From positions 992,001-1,056,000 of the forward strand of contig NZ_JAMLJI010000001.1 of the NCBI RefSeq assembly GCF_023712105.1: a DNA stretch of 64,000 nt, in the 5' to 3' direction. The stretch comes from Larsenimonas suaedae (GTDB lineage: Bacteria; Pseudomonadota; Gammaproteobacteria; Pseudomonadales; Halomonadaceae). The position numbers and the translations under genes are program-made. The notes below the pieces were generated by a model. It saw only the letters and a program-made list of their open reading frames with translations, searched no databases and was not told the DNA's origin. Of this stretch, positions 46,710 to 58,100 are shown piece by piece; the first letter of the stretch is position 1; every line of letters begins with the position of its first letter.

Positions 46710-49502
46710 ATGACCCTGCTACTGATCGTATTGTTGCCGCTCATCGGCAGCCTGGTACCGCTTGCGAGCGCCCGCTTCAAACGCACGACCATTGCCTGGC
46801 TGGTGGCCATTCTCCCGGCCATCGCCCTCGGCGTTGCCGCCTACCACACCACAAGCGTCTTTGCCGGCAACATCCCAACGGTGTCCTTGCCCTGGGTGCC
46901 GTCCCTGAGCCTGGACCTTGCGTTCAGACTCGATGGTCTGTCGCTACTCTTTGTGTATCTGGTGCTTGGCATCGGGCTATTGATCATTCTCTACGCCCGC
47001 TACTACCTGTCGGAAAACGATTCGATCGTGCGCTTTTATGGCTTTTTGATGCTGTTCATGACCGCGATGCTTGGGATCGTTACTTCCGATAACCTGCTCC
47101 TTCTGTGGTTTTTCTGGGAATTGACCAGCCTCTCGTCGTTTCTTTTGATTGGCTACTGGTCCGGGCTCAGCAGTGCGCGCAAGGGCGCGCGGATGGCCCT
47201 GACGGTCACCGGCGCAGGCGGGCTCTGCCTGCTGGCGGGCATTCTCTTGATCGGTAACGTCGTCGGCTCGTTCGACCTGACCACAGTGCTCGAAAGCCGC
47301 GATCTCATTCAATCAAGCCCTTATTACATGGCGATCTTGCTGCTGGTGCTCTTGGGCGCCTTCACCAAATCGGCCCAGTTCCCGTTTCAATTCTGGCTGC
47401 CTCACGCCATGGCGGCTCCGACGCCGGTGTCGGCGTACCTTCACTCCGCCACCATGGTCAAGGCCGGCGTCTTTTTGCTGGCGCGCTTCTACCCTGTCCT
47501 TTCAGGCACCGACGAGTGGTTCTATATCGTCACGCTGGTAGGCCTGACCACGCTGCTGTACGGGGCATTTTTCGCCCTGATCAAGCAGGACCTGAAAGGG
47601 GTTCTGGCCTTTTCGACCATCAGCCACCTGGGCCTCATTACACTTCTGTTCGGGTTCAATACCGAGCTTGCAGCCGTTGCGGCCGTGTTTCACATCATCA
47701 ACCACGCAACGTTCAAGGCGTCGCTCTTCATGGCGGCCGGCATCGTCGACCATGAGTGCGGCACGCGCGACATTCGAAAGCTCAACGGCCTGTGGCGTTA
47801 CATGCCCTACACCACCGTGCTCGCCGCCGTGGCCTCGGCATCGATGGCAGGCGTTCCCTTGCTCAACGGTTTTCTTTCCAAGGAAATGTTTCTGGCTCAA
47901 AGCCTCGATGCCCAGATGCTGGGCGGACTTTCCTGGATCATTCCGGCACTGGCCACCCTTGGCAGTATTTTGTCGGTGGCGTACTCACTTCGCTTCATTC
48001 ATGACGTTTTCTTCAACGGCGAGCCCAAGGATCTGCCCAAGACGCCTCATGAGCCGCCCCGATATATGCGCCTGCCCATCGAAGTGCTGATTCTGATCTG
48101 CGTCCTGGTAGGGATCCTGCCGGCGATTCTGATCGAGCCGATTCTGACAGCCGCGACTGCGGCAGTCGTGCCGGGCGAGCCGCCCCAGATTCACCTGTCG
48201 CTCTGGCATGGCTTCAACCTGCCGCTGATGATGAGCGGCATTGCGCTCATGGGCGGTCTGATGGTGTATATCGCACGCGATCATATCTACCGCTTTCACC
48301 GCCAGTTCAAGACCCTGAACGCCCGCGACTCGTTTGAAAACATGGTGCAGAAACTGGTCAAGGTGTGTCAGTGGAGCATTGATCGGTTCGAGAATGGCTC
48401 TCTGCAGCGCTACATGTTCTGGCTCTTGTTGACGGCGGTCGGCTTCGCGGCCTCGGGGCTTTTTCAGGTGCCAAGGCTTGCCGGCGACAAGGTCGTTCAA
48501 CCCGTCGACAGCGTACTGATCATCGGCGGCGTCATCCTGTGCCTGGCCGCAATCGGCACCATCATGACCCACCGAAAGCGTCTGATTTCGCTCTTGTTCC
48601 TGTCCGTCGTCGGCATGCTGGTGTCACTGACCTTCGCGCGCTTTTCAGCGCCGGATCTGGCACTGACGCAGCTGGCGGTCGAGGTCGTGACCATCATTTT
48701 GTTGATGCTTGCGCTGTTCTTCCTGCCGCAGAAGACGCCCAAGGAGTCCACCGGTGGGCGCGTGCTTCGCGACCTGTTACTGGCCGGGACCTTTGGCGGT
48801 GTTATCGCGAGCCTCAACTACGCGGTCATCACGCGCCCGGTCGACAGCATTTCACGCTTTTTCATCGAGAACAGCGTTCCAGGCGGCGGTGGCCATAACA
48901 TCGTCAACGTGATCCTGGTCGATTTCCGTGGCTTCGATACGCTCGGTGAGATCACCGTACTCGGCATCGCCGGGGTCGCTATCTATAAACTGCTCAATCG
49001 GCTGCGACTGTTCATGCCCTCAAGCGACCTCGAGGGACGGCCATGGTCGCCCGAGCGCTTCCCGGTCATTCTGTACTCGGTTTCTCAAACGCTGCTGCCC
49101 CTGGCGCTTTTAGTGTCCGCGTTCATCTTCCTGCGCGGTCACAACCTGCCGGGCGGCGGCTTCATCGCCGGTCTCGTGGCCGCCGTCGCCATTATCCTGA
49201 TCTATATGGCGCGCGGCGTTGAATGGTCTCAACGGCGGCTGTCCTTCAACTATCAGCCCATTGCGGTTACAGGTGTTGCCATCGCAGCACTTACGGGGCT
49301 TGGCAGCTGGATTTTCAATGCGCCCTTTTTGACCTCGAGCTTCGGGCACTTCGAGATCCCGGTGATCGGTGATATCGAGCTTGCCACCGCCCTGCTGTTC
49401 GATCTCGGCGTCTATCTGACCGTCATCGGGGCAACGCTCATGATTCTTGCCAACCTCGGCAAGGTCACCACCTCGCACCGGCCGACCAAGGAGAAACAGT
49501 AA
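46710..49502 (+). CDS. mrpA: Mrp/Pha cation-proton antiporter, fused subunits A and B
   Basis: 930 residues, the length of fused PhaAB. The N-terminal part is an NuoL/ND5-like proton channel of about 14 helices with [40 protein letters not shown] and [15 protein letters not shown], carrying the key Glu, Lys and His residues. A middle hydrophobic segment (about 600-700) matches the MnhA C-terminus, and the end (about 790-925) is an MnhB domain with [17 protein letters not shown]. It exchanges sodium or potassium for protons across the inner membrane, important for alkali and salt tolerance. First of six overlapping genes. Confidence 0.95.
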   Translation: MTLLLIVLLPLIGSLVPLASARFKRTTIAWLVAILPAIALGVAAYHTTSVFAGNIPTVSLPWVPSLSLDLAFRLDGLSLLFVYLVLGIGLLIILYARYYLSENDSIVRFYGFLMLFMTAMLGIVTSDNLLLLWFFWELTSLSSFLLIGYWSGLSSARKGARMALTVTGAGGLCLLAGILLIGNVVGSFDLTTVLESRDLIQSSPYYMAILLLVLLGAFTKSAQFPFQFWLPHAMAAPTPVSAYLHSATMVKAGVFLLARFYPVLSGTDEWFYIVTLVGLTTLLYGAFFALIKQDLKGVLAFSTISHLGLITLLFGFNTELAAVAAVFHIINHATFKASLFMAAGIVDHECGTRDIRKLNGLWRYMPYTTVLAAVASASMAGVPLLNGFLSKEMFLAQSLDAQMLGGLSWIIPALATLGSILSVAYSLRFIHDVFFNGEPKDLPKTPHEPPRYMRLPIEVLILICVLVGILPAILIEPILTAATAAVVPGEPPQIHLSLWHGFNLPLMMSGIALMGGLMVYIARDHIYRFHRQFKTLNARDSFENMVQKLVKVCQWSIDRFENGSLQRYMFWLLLTAVGFAASGLFQVPRLAGDKVVQPVDSVLIIGGVILCLAAIGTIMTHRKRLISLLFLSVVGMLVSLTFARFSAPDLALTQLAVEVVTIILLMLALFFLPQKTPKESTGGRVLRDLLLAGTFGGVIASLNYAVITRPVDSISRFFIENSVPGGGGHNIVNVILVDFRGFDTLGEITVLGIAGVAIYKLLNRLRLFMPSSDLEGRPWSPERFPVILYSVSQTLLPLALLVSAFIFLRGHNLPGGGFIAGLVAAVAIILIYMARGVEWSQRRLSFNYQPIAVTGVAIAALTGLGSWIFNAPFLTSSFGHFEIPVIGDIELATALLFDLGVYLTVIGATLMILANLGKVTTSHRPTKEKQ

Positions 49503-49849
49503 TGGAAGCGCTTTACGCAACCGTCACCGGCGTTTTGACCGCGTGCGGCATCTATTTGACGCTTCGCGGTCGCACCTTTCCGGTGGTGGTCGGGCTGACG
49601 CTCTTGTCCTACGCCGTCAACCTGTTCCTGTTTTCGATGGGCGGCCTTGCCTCCAAGAGCACCACCATCGTCGATAGCAGTTTTCCCTACGCAGACCCCC
49701 TGCCCCAAGCGCTGGTGCTGACGGCGATCGTGATCGGGTTCGCCATGACGGCCTTCGTGGTCATCCTTGCCATGCGCACCCGAGGCGATCTCGGCAGCGA
49801 CAGTGTCGACGGCCAGCGAACCGATGAGCCGCGCGAGGAGCGTAAGTGA
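49502..49849 (+). CDS. mrpC: Mrp antiporter subunit C
   Basis: 115 residues, NuoK-like with three membrane helices. TGVLTACGIYLTLRGRTFPV near the N-terminus and DPLPQALVLTAIVIGFAMTA, holding the family's conserved PQALVLTAIVI, are clear. Its ATG overlaps the stop of mrpA by one base (TAATG). A hydrophilic tail rich in R, D and E follows the last helix. Confidence 0.95.
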   Translation: MEALYATVTGVLTACGIYLTLRGRTFPVVVGLTLLSYAVNLFLFSMGGLASKSTTIVDSSFPYADPLPQALVLTAIVIGFAMTAFVVILAMRTRGDLGSDSVDGQRTDEPREERK

Positions 49850-51390
49850 TGGATCATTTGTTGGTCATGCCCATTATCCTGCCGCTGTTTGCAGGCCTTG
49901 CCATACTCTGGAAGCGCGACGCCAGCGCCCGATTCAAACGCCTGGTCAGTCTCAGCGCCATGGCCCTGTTGGTGGCGGTCGGTGTGGCGTTGATAACCAT
50001 GGCAAGCGACGACACTATCCGCTATTACGCCCTCGGCGACTGGCAGCCGCCCTTTGGCATCGTGATGGTACTGGATCGCCTTTCCGCGCTGATGGTGCTT
50101 CTGACCTCAGTGCTTGCCCTGTTCGCGGGCCTTTACGCCTGCGCAGGCCAGGATGAGGAAGGCTCCAACTTTCACGGCCTTTTCCAGCTGCAACTGATGG
50201 GCATCAATGGCGCCTTCATGACCGGCGACCTGTTCAATCTGTTTGTATTCTTCGAGGTGCTCCTGATCGCCTCCTACGCTCTTTTGATGCATGGCGGCGG
50301 CAAGGCACGCACCCAGTCAGGCCTTCACTACGTCGCACTGAACCTGGCCGGCTCCTCACTGTTTCTCATCGCGCTCGGCGTGCTCTATGGCACGCTTGGC
50401 ACATTGAACATGGCGGACATGGCGCAAAAGGTCGCGACCCTCGACACCAGCAGCGCGGGCCTTACCATGGCCGCCGGCCTGCTGCTTCTGACCGTGTTCG
50501 CGCTGAAATCGGCCATGCTGCCGCTCTATTTCTGGTTGCCGCGCGCCTACGCCGCCGCCCCGGCTGCGGTGGCGGCGCTGTTTGCCATCATGACCAAGGT
50601 CGGCATCTACGCCATTTTGCGTGTGTTCTCGTTGATCTTCGGTAATCAGGCGGGCGCGCTTGCCGATATGGCAAGCCCTTGGATCTGGTGGGGCGGCCTT
50701 GCAACGCTTGCGCTTGCAGCTGTTGGCTGCCTGTCGGCGCGGGACATGCGCACGCTTGTAAGCTATCTGGTTCTGGTGTCGGTCGGAACGCTTCTGGCGG
50801 CGGCCAGCCTTCCCGGCCAGCAAAGCCTCTCGGCGCTTCTCTATTACATGCCCCAGACCACACTGGTCACGGGGGGGCTTTTTCTGCTCGCGGACCTTAT
50901 CGATGATCAGCGTGGCAAGGCCGGCGCGCGCATCGTCAAAAGCCGCCCCTTACGCCAACCGGCCCTCCTTGGAACGCTGTTTTTCATCGGCATGGCCGGT
51001 ATCGCGGGACTGCCTCCCTTTTCCGGTGCGATCGGCAAGGCCATGATTTTACAGGCCACGCCGGAAGGCGCGCGCGTATGGCTTTGGTCGATCCTGCTCG
51101 TTGCTGGACTCTGCGCCATCGTCGCGGCCTCACGCGCCGGATCGACCTTTTTCTGGCGCTCAAGCGAGGGGGAGGCAAGTGGCCCATTGGCCGGGCCTGC
51201 CCGGGGCATCGCGACTGCGGCTCTGATCGGCGCGGCGCCGCTTCTTGCGCTACTGGCAGGCCCGATCACTCAATTTACCGATGCAACCGCCGAACAGCTC
51301 GATCACCCAGCGCGCTACATCGATGCCATCCTGAACCCAGACCCTGAAAATCAGGCGATGCCGATGAGTAACAGCGAGGAGACGCCATGA
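49849..51390 (+). CDS. mrpD: Mrp antiporter subunit D
   Basis: 513 residues from the ATG at 49849 (a GTG one codon earlier is less well spaced from GAGGAG). NuoM/NuoN-like with about 14 helices; FVFFEVLLIASYALLMHGG holds the channel Glu, and LKSAMLPLYFWLPRAYAAAP holds the Lys of the antiporter-like fold. It forms the second proton channel of the Mrp complex. TGATG overlap with mrpC; four-base overlap with mrpE. Confidence 0.95.
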   Translation: MDHLLVMPIILPLFAGLAILWKRDASARFKRLVSLSAMALLVAVGVALITMASDDTIRYYALGDWQPPFGIVMVLDRLSALMVLLTSVLALFAGLYACAGQDEEGSNFHGLFQLQLMGINGAFMTGDLFNLFVFFEVLLIASYALLMHGGGKARTQSGLHYVALNLAGSSLFLIALGVLYGTLGTLNMADMAQKVATLDTSSAGLTMAAGLLLLTVFALKSAMLPLYFWLPRAYAAAPAAVAALFAIMTKVGIYAILRVFSLIFGNQAGALADMASPWIWWGGLATLALAAVGCLSARDMRTLVSYLVLVSVGTLLAAASLPGQQSLSALLYYMPQTTLVTGGLFLLADLIDDQRGKAGARIVKSRPLRQPALLGTLFFIGMAGIAGLPPFSGAIGKAMILQATPEGARVWLWSILLVAGLCAIVAASRAGSTFFWRSSEGEASGPLAGPARGIATAALIGAAPLLALLAGPITQFTDATAEQLDHPARYIDAILNPDPENQAMPMSNSEETP

Positions 51391-51884
51391 TTCCAGCAAC
51401 GCGCCTGATTCCGACGCCTTTTCTGACGCTGCTGCTGGTCGCGGTCTGGCTGATGCTTCAAAATTCGCTCAGCCCCGGCAATATCATCATGGCGGTTATC
51501 CTCGGAATCGCCCTGCCACGATTGACCTACCGTTTCTGGGACCGGCAGCCGGACGTCCAGCGGCCCTGGCTTTTAATTCGATACATTCTGAGGCTGATCG
51601 GCGACATCATCGTCGCCAACTACGAGGTCTCGAAACTGGTGCTCTCTCCGTGGCACAAGCCCAAGCCTTACTTTGTGGTGTATCCGCTGTCGATGACCGA
51701 TCACTTCGCGATTACGGTCCTCACCAGTACGATCTCGCTGACCCCCGGCACCATATCAGCGCATTTTCGACTTCATGAAGGCACGGTGCTGATTCATGCG
51801 CTCGACCTCGAGGACGAAGAGGCGCTGATCAATGAGATCTATGAGCGTTACGAGAAGCCACTCAAGGAGATTTTCGGATGCTAG
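51387..51884 (+). CDS. mrpE: Mrp antiporter subunit E
   Basis: 165 residues. Two N-terminal membrane helices (about 10-45) are followed by the soluble MnhE domain with YILRLIGDIIVANYEVSKLV, and the conserved LTSTISLTPGTISAHF and VLIHALDLEDEE. It has no homologue in complex I and is required for assembly of the antiporter. Overlaps mrpD by four bases and mrpF by seven. Confidence 0.95.
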   Translation: MIPATRLIPTPFLTLLLVAVWLMLQNSLSPGNIIMAVILGIALPRLTYRFWDRQPDVQRPWLLIRYILRLIGDIIVANYEVSKLVLSPWHKPKPYFVVYPLSMTDHFAITVLTSTISLTPGTISAHFRLHEGTVLIHALDLEDEEALINEIYERYEKPLKEIFGC

Positions 51885-52147
51885 AGCGCGCCGTCGAGAT
51901 AAGCGCCGTATTGTTCATGATTGCGATCGCACTGAACTTCTATCGGCTGATTCTGGGCCCGAGCCTGCCGGATCGCATCGCGGCAGTGGACACCATGTAC
52001 GTCAACGCCATCGGAGCCATCGTGCTCTATGGCATGTGGCTCAAGACCACGCTGTATTTCGAAGCCGCGCTCTTGATCGCGATGCTTGGGTTCATTAGTA
52101 CTGTCGCGGTCTGTAAATACCTGCTGCGCGGCGACATCATCGAATAA
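51878..52147 (+). CDS. mrpF: Mrp antiporter subunit F
   Basis: 89 residues with three membrane helices. RLILGPSLPDRIAAVDTMYV carries the conserved P-D-R-(I/V)-x-A-x-D motif of the family. AAGGAG lies eight bases before the ATG, which is inside the end of mrpE. Small hydrophobic subunit that together with C and G lines the ion path. Confidence 0.95.
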   Translation: MLERAVEISAVLFMIAIALNFYRLILGPSLPDRIAAVDTMYVNAIGAIVLYGMWLKTTLYFEAALLIAMLGFISTVAVCKYLLRGDIIE

Positions 52148-52157
52148 GGAGACCACG

Positions 52158-52541
52158 ATGGATTGGCGGTTTGCGCTGGAGCTTTTGGTATCGGCCTTTT
52201 TGATTTTCGGTGGGGTATTCGCAGTGGTCGGCGCGATGGGTATGGTTCGCTTCAAGGATTTCTACATGCGCCTGCACGGGCCGACCAAGAGCACAACGCT
52301 CGGCGTTGGCTGCATCCTGCTCGCGTCCATGAGCTACTACTGGCTTCGAACCGACACGCTCAGCATGCAGGAAATGCTGATTACCCTGTTTCTGTTCATC
52401 ACGACCCCGGTCAGCGCCCATCTTCTGACCATGAGCGGCCTTCATCACAAGCTGCCCTGCGATGACGCCACCCGCGGGCGCCCCTACGAACTCAAGGAAT
52501 CCGGGGGCGCCACCAAGGAGTCGACCGCGTCCAAGCGGTAA
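52158..52541 (+). CDS. mrpG: Mrp antiporter subunit G
   Basis: 127 residues from the ATG at 52158, with AAGGAG upstream; an earlier in-frame ATG inside mrpF is unlikely. Three helices, with GAMGMVRFKDFYMRLHGPTK and STTLGVGCILLAS, the conserved signature of MnhG. A charged tail follows the last helix. It ends the operon; its stop directly abuts the stop of the convergent hemH with no bases between. Confidence 0.95.
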   Translation: MDWRFALELLVSAFLIFGGVFAVVGAMGMVRFKDFYMRLHGPTKSTTLGVGCILLASMSYYWLRTDTLSMQEMLITLFLFITTPVSAHLLTMSGLHHKLPCDDATRGRPYELKESGGATKESTASKR

Positions 52542-53531
52542 TCACCAGCCCTGCGTATGCTGCTCGACCAGAGACGCCAACATCGCAACATGGTCGTCTC
52601 GGTCGTTCAGCGCCGGAATATAGTGATACTCGCCACCGCCGGCGTCCTGGAAAAACTCCTTGTTCTGCATCGCGATTTCCTCGAGCGTTTCCAGGCAGTC
52701 GGCCGAAAATGCCGGACACATGACATCGACGTGCTCCCGGCCCTCCTTGCCCCAGGCCGTCAATACCTCGTCGGTGTAGGGCTTGAGCCATTCTTCACGG
52801 CCAAAGCGTGACTGATAGGTCATGGTCCATTCATCCGGCCCAAGGCCCAGCTCTTCAGCCACCAGCGCACTGGTCCGCTCGCAGTGCCTCGGGTACGGGT
52901 CTCCCTCCTCGGCGTAGCGCTTGGGCACGCCGTGGTAGGACATCAAAAGATGTCCCTGCTTGCCAAGCTGCTGCCAATGCTCTCGCACCGAGTTGGCCAA
53001 CGCCTTGATGTAGCCCGGATGGTCGTGAAAATCGCGAATCATGCGAAGCTCGGGCAAGTGGGGGCAAGGCTTCAACGCCTTGGCCAGCCGATCAAACACA
53101 GCGGCGGTCGTCGAACGCGAAAACTGGGGATACATCGGCAATACGACAATGCGCTCGACGCCTGCACGACGAAGCTCGAGGCCAGCTTCTTCCATCGAGG
53201 GTTTGCCATACGTCATGGCAAGCGCCACCGGTACATCCACGCCGAAGCGGGCCTTGAGTTCGGCCTTGAGCGCGCGCTGCTGCTTGAGACTGACCGACAT
53301 CAACGGAGACCCATCCTCGGTCCAGATGGACGCGTAGGCCTCGGCCACTTTTTTCGGCCGTGTGCGCAACACGAAGCCGTTCAGGATGGCCCACCATACG
53401 GGTCTGGAAATGTCGATGACACGTGGGTCCCACAGGAATTCACCAAGATAGGTGCGAACGGCTTCCGGGGTCGGGGCCTCGGGCGTGCCAAGGTTCGCCA
53501 TCAATACCCCAAATCGGGCCTGGTCACTCAT
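52542..53531 (-). CDS. hemH: Ferrochelatase
   Basis: 329 residues. It inserts Fe(II) into protoporphyrin IX, the last step of haem synthesis. LMANLGTPEAPTPEAVRTYL at the N-terminus, the catalytic His in LLMSYHGVPKRYAEEGDPY, and the Glu-containing VMCPAFSADCLETLEEI are present. No iron-sulfur cluster extension is seen. It is transcribed alone toward the Mrp operon. Confidence 0.96.
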   Translation of the reverse strand: MSDQARFGVLMANLGTPEAPTPEAVRTYLGEFLWDPRVIDISRPVWWAILNGFVLRTRPKKVAEAYASIWTEDGSPLMSVSLKQQRALKAELKARFGVDVPVALAMTYGKPSMEEAGLELRRAGVERIVVLPMYPQFSRSTTAAVFDRLAKALKPCPHLPELRMIRDFHDHPGYIKALANSVREHWQQLGKQGHLLMSYHGVPKRYAEEGDPYPRHCERTSALVAEELGLGPDEWTMTYQSRFGREEWLKPYTDEVLTAWGKEGREHVDVMCPAFSADCLETLEEIAMQNKEFFQDAGGGEYHYIPALNDRDDHVAMLASLVEQHTQGW

Positions 53532-53721
53532 CTAATCACTCCTTGAATTTCAATAAACCCATACTATCAGTGCTGAGGGCAGAGCACCCATCGAAAAGGG
53601 CTATCCTTGGCTCAGACAGCACTAATGGGCAGGTATCTATTGAAACCGAAGGGGCGCTGGTCGGGAAAGACGGTGGCGGGAAATACCCCGGGGCCGGATG
53701 TCGCATCCGGGCCTCGGGTCA

Positions 53722-54027
53722 TCAGAAAACGAGGGGAATGTGTGAGGTCATCGGGGATTTGTAGGAGGCACCACGGGCAACGTCATCGCTGTCGTGGGGC
53801 GTGGTCTTGACCAGATAGGCCCGGTGGACACCTGCATGGCGAAGCGTGCTGTAGACGGCGTCAAGCGAGCGAAACAGCTGAGGCTTGCCCCGGCGCTTGA
53901 GCAGGCTGCTTTCACCTTCTTCAGGGCGAAGCTCGACCTGATAAAGGTCGCTGCCCATGTGGCTGACGACGCGGACTTCACCTGAGTTCAGATGACGGAT
54001 GGCGTGTAGAAACTGCTGAAATTCCAT
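53722..54027 (-). CDS. Small DUF6482-like protein
   Basis: 101 residues. No signal peptide or membrane helix. The layout (a short N-terminal helix, a strand with LYQVELRPEEGE, then a LFRSLDAVYSTLRHAGVHRA helix and YLVKTTPHDS) resembles the DUF6482 family common in Pseudomonas and Halomonas, whose function is unknown. It sits between hemH and the NRPS partner gene, transcribed in the same direction as the latter, 86 bases downstream of it. The 190 bases between it and hemH show no gene. Confidence 0.6.
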   Translation of the reverse strand: MEFQQFLHAIRHLNSGEVRVVSHMGSDLYQVELRPEEGESSLLKRRGKPQLFRSLDAVYSTLRHAGVHRAYLVKTTPHDSDDVARGASYKSPMTSHIPLVF

Positions 54028-54113
54028 GTCTTGCTCCTGCGTTTATCGGATCTTTCTCAACTATAGACGCTAAGCTAAGACATTTTCATGACACCTAAAG
54101 CCTTGAATAACGA

Positions 54114-55106
54114 TCAATTAAGCTCGCTTTCAAGAAATGACCGCACAGCCACCTCCACACCGAGCTCGTTCAGAACATGTTCCGGAAAAAGCTGCCAAAG
54201 CTGACGCTGACGTTCAACGCTTCGGGTTTCGATGCGCGCCCGAGTGCGCGCAAGCCAACCAGCATCGCTCAGTCGCCCTTCTGGCAGACATACCTTGCGC
54301 GTGAAGGCACCGGCGTGCCAGAGCATGTCGCAATAGTTGCGCGTGTGGCCCACGCTCTGCCCCTTGCGAGCAAACCGGTCAAACGGCCAACGCCCGGCTG
54401 CCGGCGCATCATCCAATACGATCACCGAGCCCACAGGCCACGTTGTCATAGTGTCGGCCGCCACGTGCGTATGCCCATCGATGACCGGCCAGAGCGTGGT
54501 GAGCTGGCTTGCCAACAGCGTGCCCATCGACGGCGCGCACGCCCCCGGAAGCGTCGATTTGATCAGGTGCATCGCCCCGAAAATCAAGAGCGCCTTGTCA
54601 TCGCGTGCCAGCACATGGCGGGTCACACAGTCAGCGTAGCGCGCATCGCGTTCGTCCATGGCCGCCTGCCAGCGCGTCTCAGTGGCGGTTTGCCAGTCGA
54701 AGGCAGCTTCTGCCAGTAGAACCCGCCACCGCTTCGAGGGCGGAAGCGTCTGATTGACGCGCCGCACGTGCTCGAAAAACTGCTGATAGACCCACGGCGA
54801 CCAAAGCACGCCATGCAGCGTGTCCTCACAGATCAGGCTAAGCGCGGTGTCGGAAAGGGCTTCCCCCGCCAGATATCGGTCAAGCACGTCCTGATGGCGT
54901 TCACTGCCGAACTCGACCACCACGGTCTGGGTGTGTGCCTGCACCGCTGGCGCCTCGATCAGCGCAAACATCTGCTCAAGGACCTCAGGGCACCAGTGCA
55001 TCTCACCAACGCCGACCAATGGCGTGCGCTGAAAGCCTTTATCGACCGCCTCGATCAGAGAACAGACGGCGGCCGCATCGATGTCAGAGGCAGGGCGTTC
55101 GCTCAT
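54114..55106 (-). CDS. EreA/ChaN/Tiki-like protein coupled to the NRPS
   Basis: 330 residues without signal peptide or lipobox. It has the pattern of the erythromycin esterase / ChaN / Tiki superfamily: VGVGEMHWCPEVLEQMF near 31-47, VVVEFGSERHQDVLDRYLAG near 61-80, WSPWVYQQFFEHV, and LLIFGAMHLIK near 172-182, where Glu and His pairs form the putative active site. ChaN binds haem and is iron-regulated; EreA is an esterase. Its start lies 23 bases inside the NRPS 3' end, so it is co-translated and presumably under the same Fur control. A role in release, hydrolysis or handling of the NRPS product or its iron complex is inferred. Confidence 0.55.
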   Translation of the reverse strand: MSERPASDIDAAAVCSLIEAVDKGFQRTPLVGVGEMHWCPEVLEQMFALIEAPAVQAHTQTVVVEFGSERHQDVLDRYLAGEALSDTALSLICEDTLHGVLWSPWVYQQFFEHVRRVNQTLPPSKRWRVLLAEAAFDWQTATETRWQAAMDERDARYADCVTRHVLARDDKALLIFGAMHLIKSTLPGACAPSMGTLLASQLTTLWPVIDGHTHVAADTMTTWPVGSVIVLDDAPAAGRWPFDRFARKGQSVGHTRNYCDMLWHAGAFTRKVCLPEGRLSDAGWLARTRARIETRSVERQRQLWQLFPEHVLNELGVEVAVRSFLESELN

Positions 55107-58100
55107 GGCTCAAAACCTCCTCGAGACGAGCCGCGATGTGACGCGCGGCCTCGGGTTGAATCATGCCCGGATGATCACAGGGCAGGTCGTGATTGATCAA
55201 GTCGCCCCGCACATAAGGACCCCAGCCCAATCGATTGAGCCAGTTCTCGTCTCGGGGGGCGGCAGCGGTAAAGAACTCGACATCGCCCTCATAGACCTGA
55301 TGGTGAGACTCGCGCACCAGCCGACTGTTATTGGCAACCACATCGACCATGGCATCCAGTACCCGGCCTGGCAGGCTTGCGAGCGCATGCCCTTCCTGAC
55401 CCAAGAGCTCGATCACATCCTGGCGAGTTGCGCCCGCCTCCGGAAGTCTGAGACCTGCAATGCGCAATAGTGCCGTCAACGCGTCCTGCTCATCCGGCGG
55501 GGCCAGGTGGCGCCACTGATCGCTTGGGTAGGCATCCAGCATCGCAAGCAAGCGCACCTCATCGCCTTGGGCCTGTAATTTAGCGGCCAGCGTATGAGCG
55601 ATCATGCCCCCGATCGACCAGCCTGCAAGCCAGTAAGGCCCTTCAGGCTGAACCGTCTTCAGCTGATGAAGATAATCCTCGGCCATCGCATCGAGCGTCG
55701 GCGGCAATGGCTCATCCACCGCCAACCCGCGCGCCTGAAGCCCAAAGATAGGTCCAAAGGAAGGCAGTGCGCGCACCAGTGCGTTATAGCACCACCCCAG
55801 CCCACCCGCAGGATGACACAGTACCAGCGGGGCATCGCCTGTCTGCGCCTTGAGGGTCAGCAGAACCGACAGCCCATCCTGACCGGAGGCCTTTTCATAA
55901 TGCGAAGCCAATGCACGGACGCTTGGCGCCTCGAACAGTGTGGCCAGGGTGATCTCCCAGCCAAGCGTTTCACGCACGCGCACCGACAGCGCAACCGCCG
56001 TCAGCGAGTGCCCACCCAGATCGAAAAAGTTGTCATCGACGCCGACCCGCTCCAAATCGAGCGCCTCGGCGAACAGCGCACAAAGCGCGCGCTCTTCATC
56101 ACTGTCGGGCGCACGATAATGTTCGTGGTCGCTCAATTCCGGCATCGGCAGCGCCTTTCGATCGAGCTTGCCATTATCGGTCAGCGGAAGCGCCGATAGT
56201 GCGCAGAGGTGCTGGGGGACCATGTAGCTCGGCAACTGCGAGGCCGCCCATGCCCTGATTGCATTGGCGTCGAGCGACTGCCCGGTGTGCATGACTACGT
56301 AGGCCACAAGTCTCGGGTCATTCTCTCGTGGCGAAATAACGCTGACGGCGGCCTGAGCGACGCCCGGTGCCCGAGTGATGACGTCGTTGATTTCATCGAG
56401 CTCGATGCGCTGGCCACGAAGCTTCACCTGGCCATCGAGGCGCCCCATATACTCGAGCGCGCCTTCATGATTCCAGCGCGCGAGATCGCCGGTGGCATAA
56501 AGTCGGCCAAGCTCGGGATGCTGGATAAATCGTTCGCGCGTCAGATCCTCACGCCCGATATAGCCCCGGGCCAGATTCATGCCACCAATGTAGAGCTCAC
56601 CAGCCGCCCCAACCGGCATTGGCTGGCCGTGGTTATCGAGCACGTGAAGCTGCGTGTTCCAGATCGGCCGGCCGATCGGCAGGCTCGCCCGCGTATCTCG
56701 TGCCTTGCAGGGCCAATAGGATACGTCGATGGCCGCCTCGGTCGGGCCGTAGAGGTTATGCAACAACACCTCGGGCAAGGCGTCATGCAGCCGAGTCTGG
56801 AGCAATTTCGGCAAGGCCTCACCGCTGCAGAACACCTGCCGGAGCGAAGTGCACTCAGACACCGGTGCGCTGTCCAAAAAGGCCTGCAGCATGGAGGGAA
56901 CAAAGTGGAGCGTGGTAATCCGGTGCGTCTTGATGGCCTCGAGCAGATACCATGGGTCCTTGTGCCCGCCGGGGCGCGCCATCACCAGCGTGGCCCCACT
57001 CAGTACCGGCCAGAAGAACTCCCAGATCGAGACGTCGAACCCGGACGGCGTCTTTTGCAGCACCCGATCCCCTTCGTCGAGCTGATACATCGCCTGCATC
57101 CACTCGAGCCGATTGACGATGGCCTGCTGCTCGATCATCACGCCCTTGGGCTTGCCGGTCGAGCCCGACGTGAACAGCACATAGGACAGCGCCGACGGCG
57201 AGCGCGCGTCGCGACGGGGGTTATCACTGGGCTGAGCTGCGAGCGCGCCTTGACTGTCTGGCGCATCGATGACCAGTTGCTCGACCGTTATGCCCTCGGG
57301 CAGCAGTGATCGAGTGTCTTCCGCACTGACAATCAAACGTGGCCCGGCCTGCTCGATCATGTAGCCAAGGCGCGCCTTCGGATAATCACTCGACAGCGGC
57401 ATGAAGGCCGCACCCATCTTTTGCGTCGCAATCAGCGCCACTTCCAGCAAGGCGCCCCGCTCGAGCGCCACACCCACGATGTCGCCCGGCCCGACGCCGT
57501 ACGCGCTCAACAGGTGCGCCAGGCGGTTCGCGTCCTGATTGAGCGTTAAATAATCGAGCGTGCCGGAGACGCTGATCAACGCTGGCGCCTCGGGCGTGCG
57601 CAGCACTTGACGCTCGAACAGGCTTGCCAGATCCGTGGACTCTACTGGCACCGCCGTGGCGTTCCAGTCGTCGAGGCTGGTTTGCTCGCGGGCCAGTCGC
57701 CAGGGCAATGCGTGAACCGGGCGCTCTGCATGGGTCGAAAAGGTCTGCGCCCAGCGCATCAAGCGATCGAGGTGGTCGGTCATGGCCGCGCGATCATAGC
57801 GATGAGGATTGGCCTCGACAGCCAGCTTGGCCCGCCGCCCAACCCCATCCCAATGCAGATAGAACGAAATATCATGCTCGGGCCCGGCCACCAGATGATC
57901 GAGCGCCGACGTCAGGGCGTGCCAGTCGGTCGGTTGCGCAAAGGGCATGATGTTGACCTGCGGCCCGAACAACGCCCGTTCGCCCGGGCGTCGCATGACG
58001 TCGCGCTGAAGCGCTTCGTAGCGGTAGCGCTGATGGCGCCGAAGCCCGCCCATGGCCTCGCGCGAGTGGGCGGCCCACATGGCCGGCGTGTCGGAACGGG

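Noticed and set aside
56209-57309. A 366-codon open frame opposite the NRPS adenylation domain
   Set aside because: The adenylation domain motifs on the minus strand are complete; the antisense product has no domain or ribosome site.
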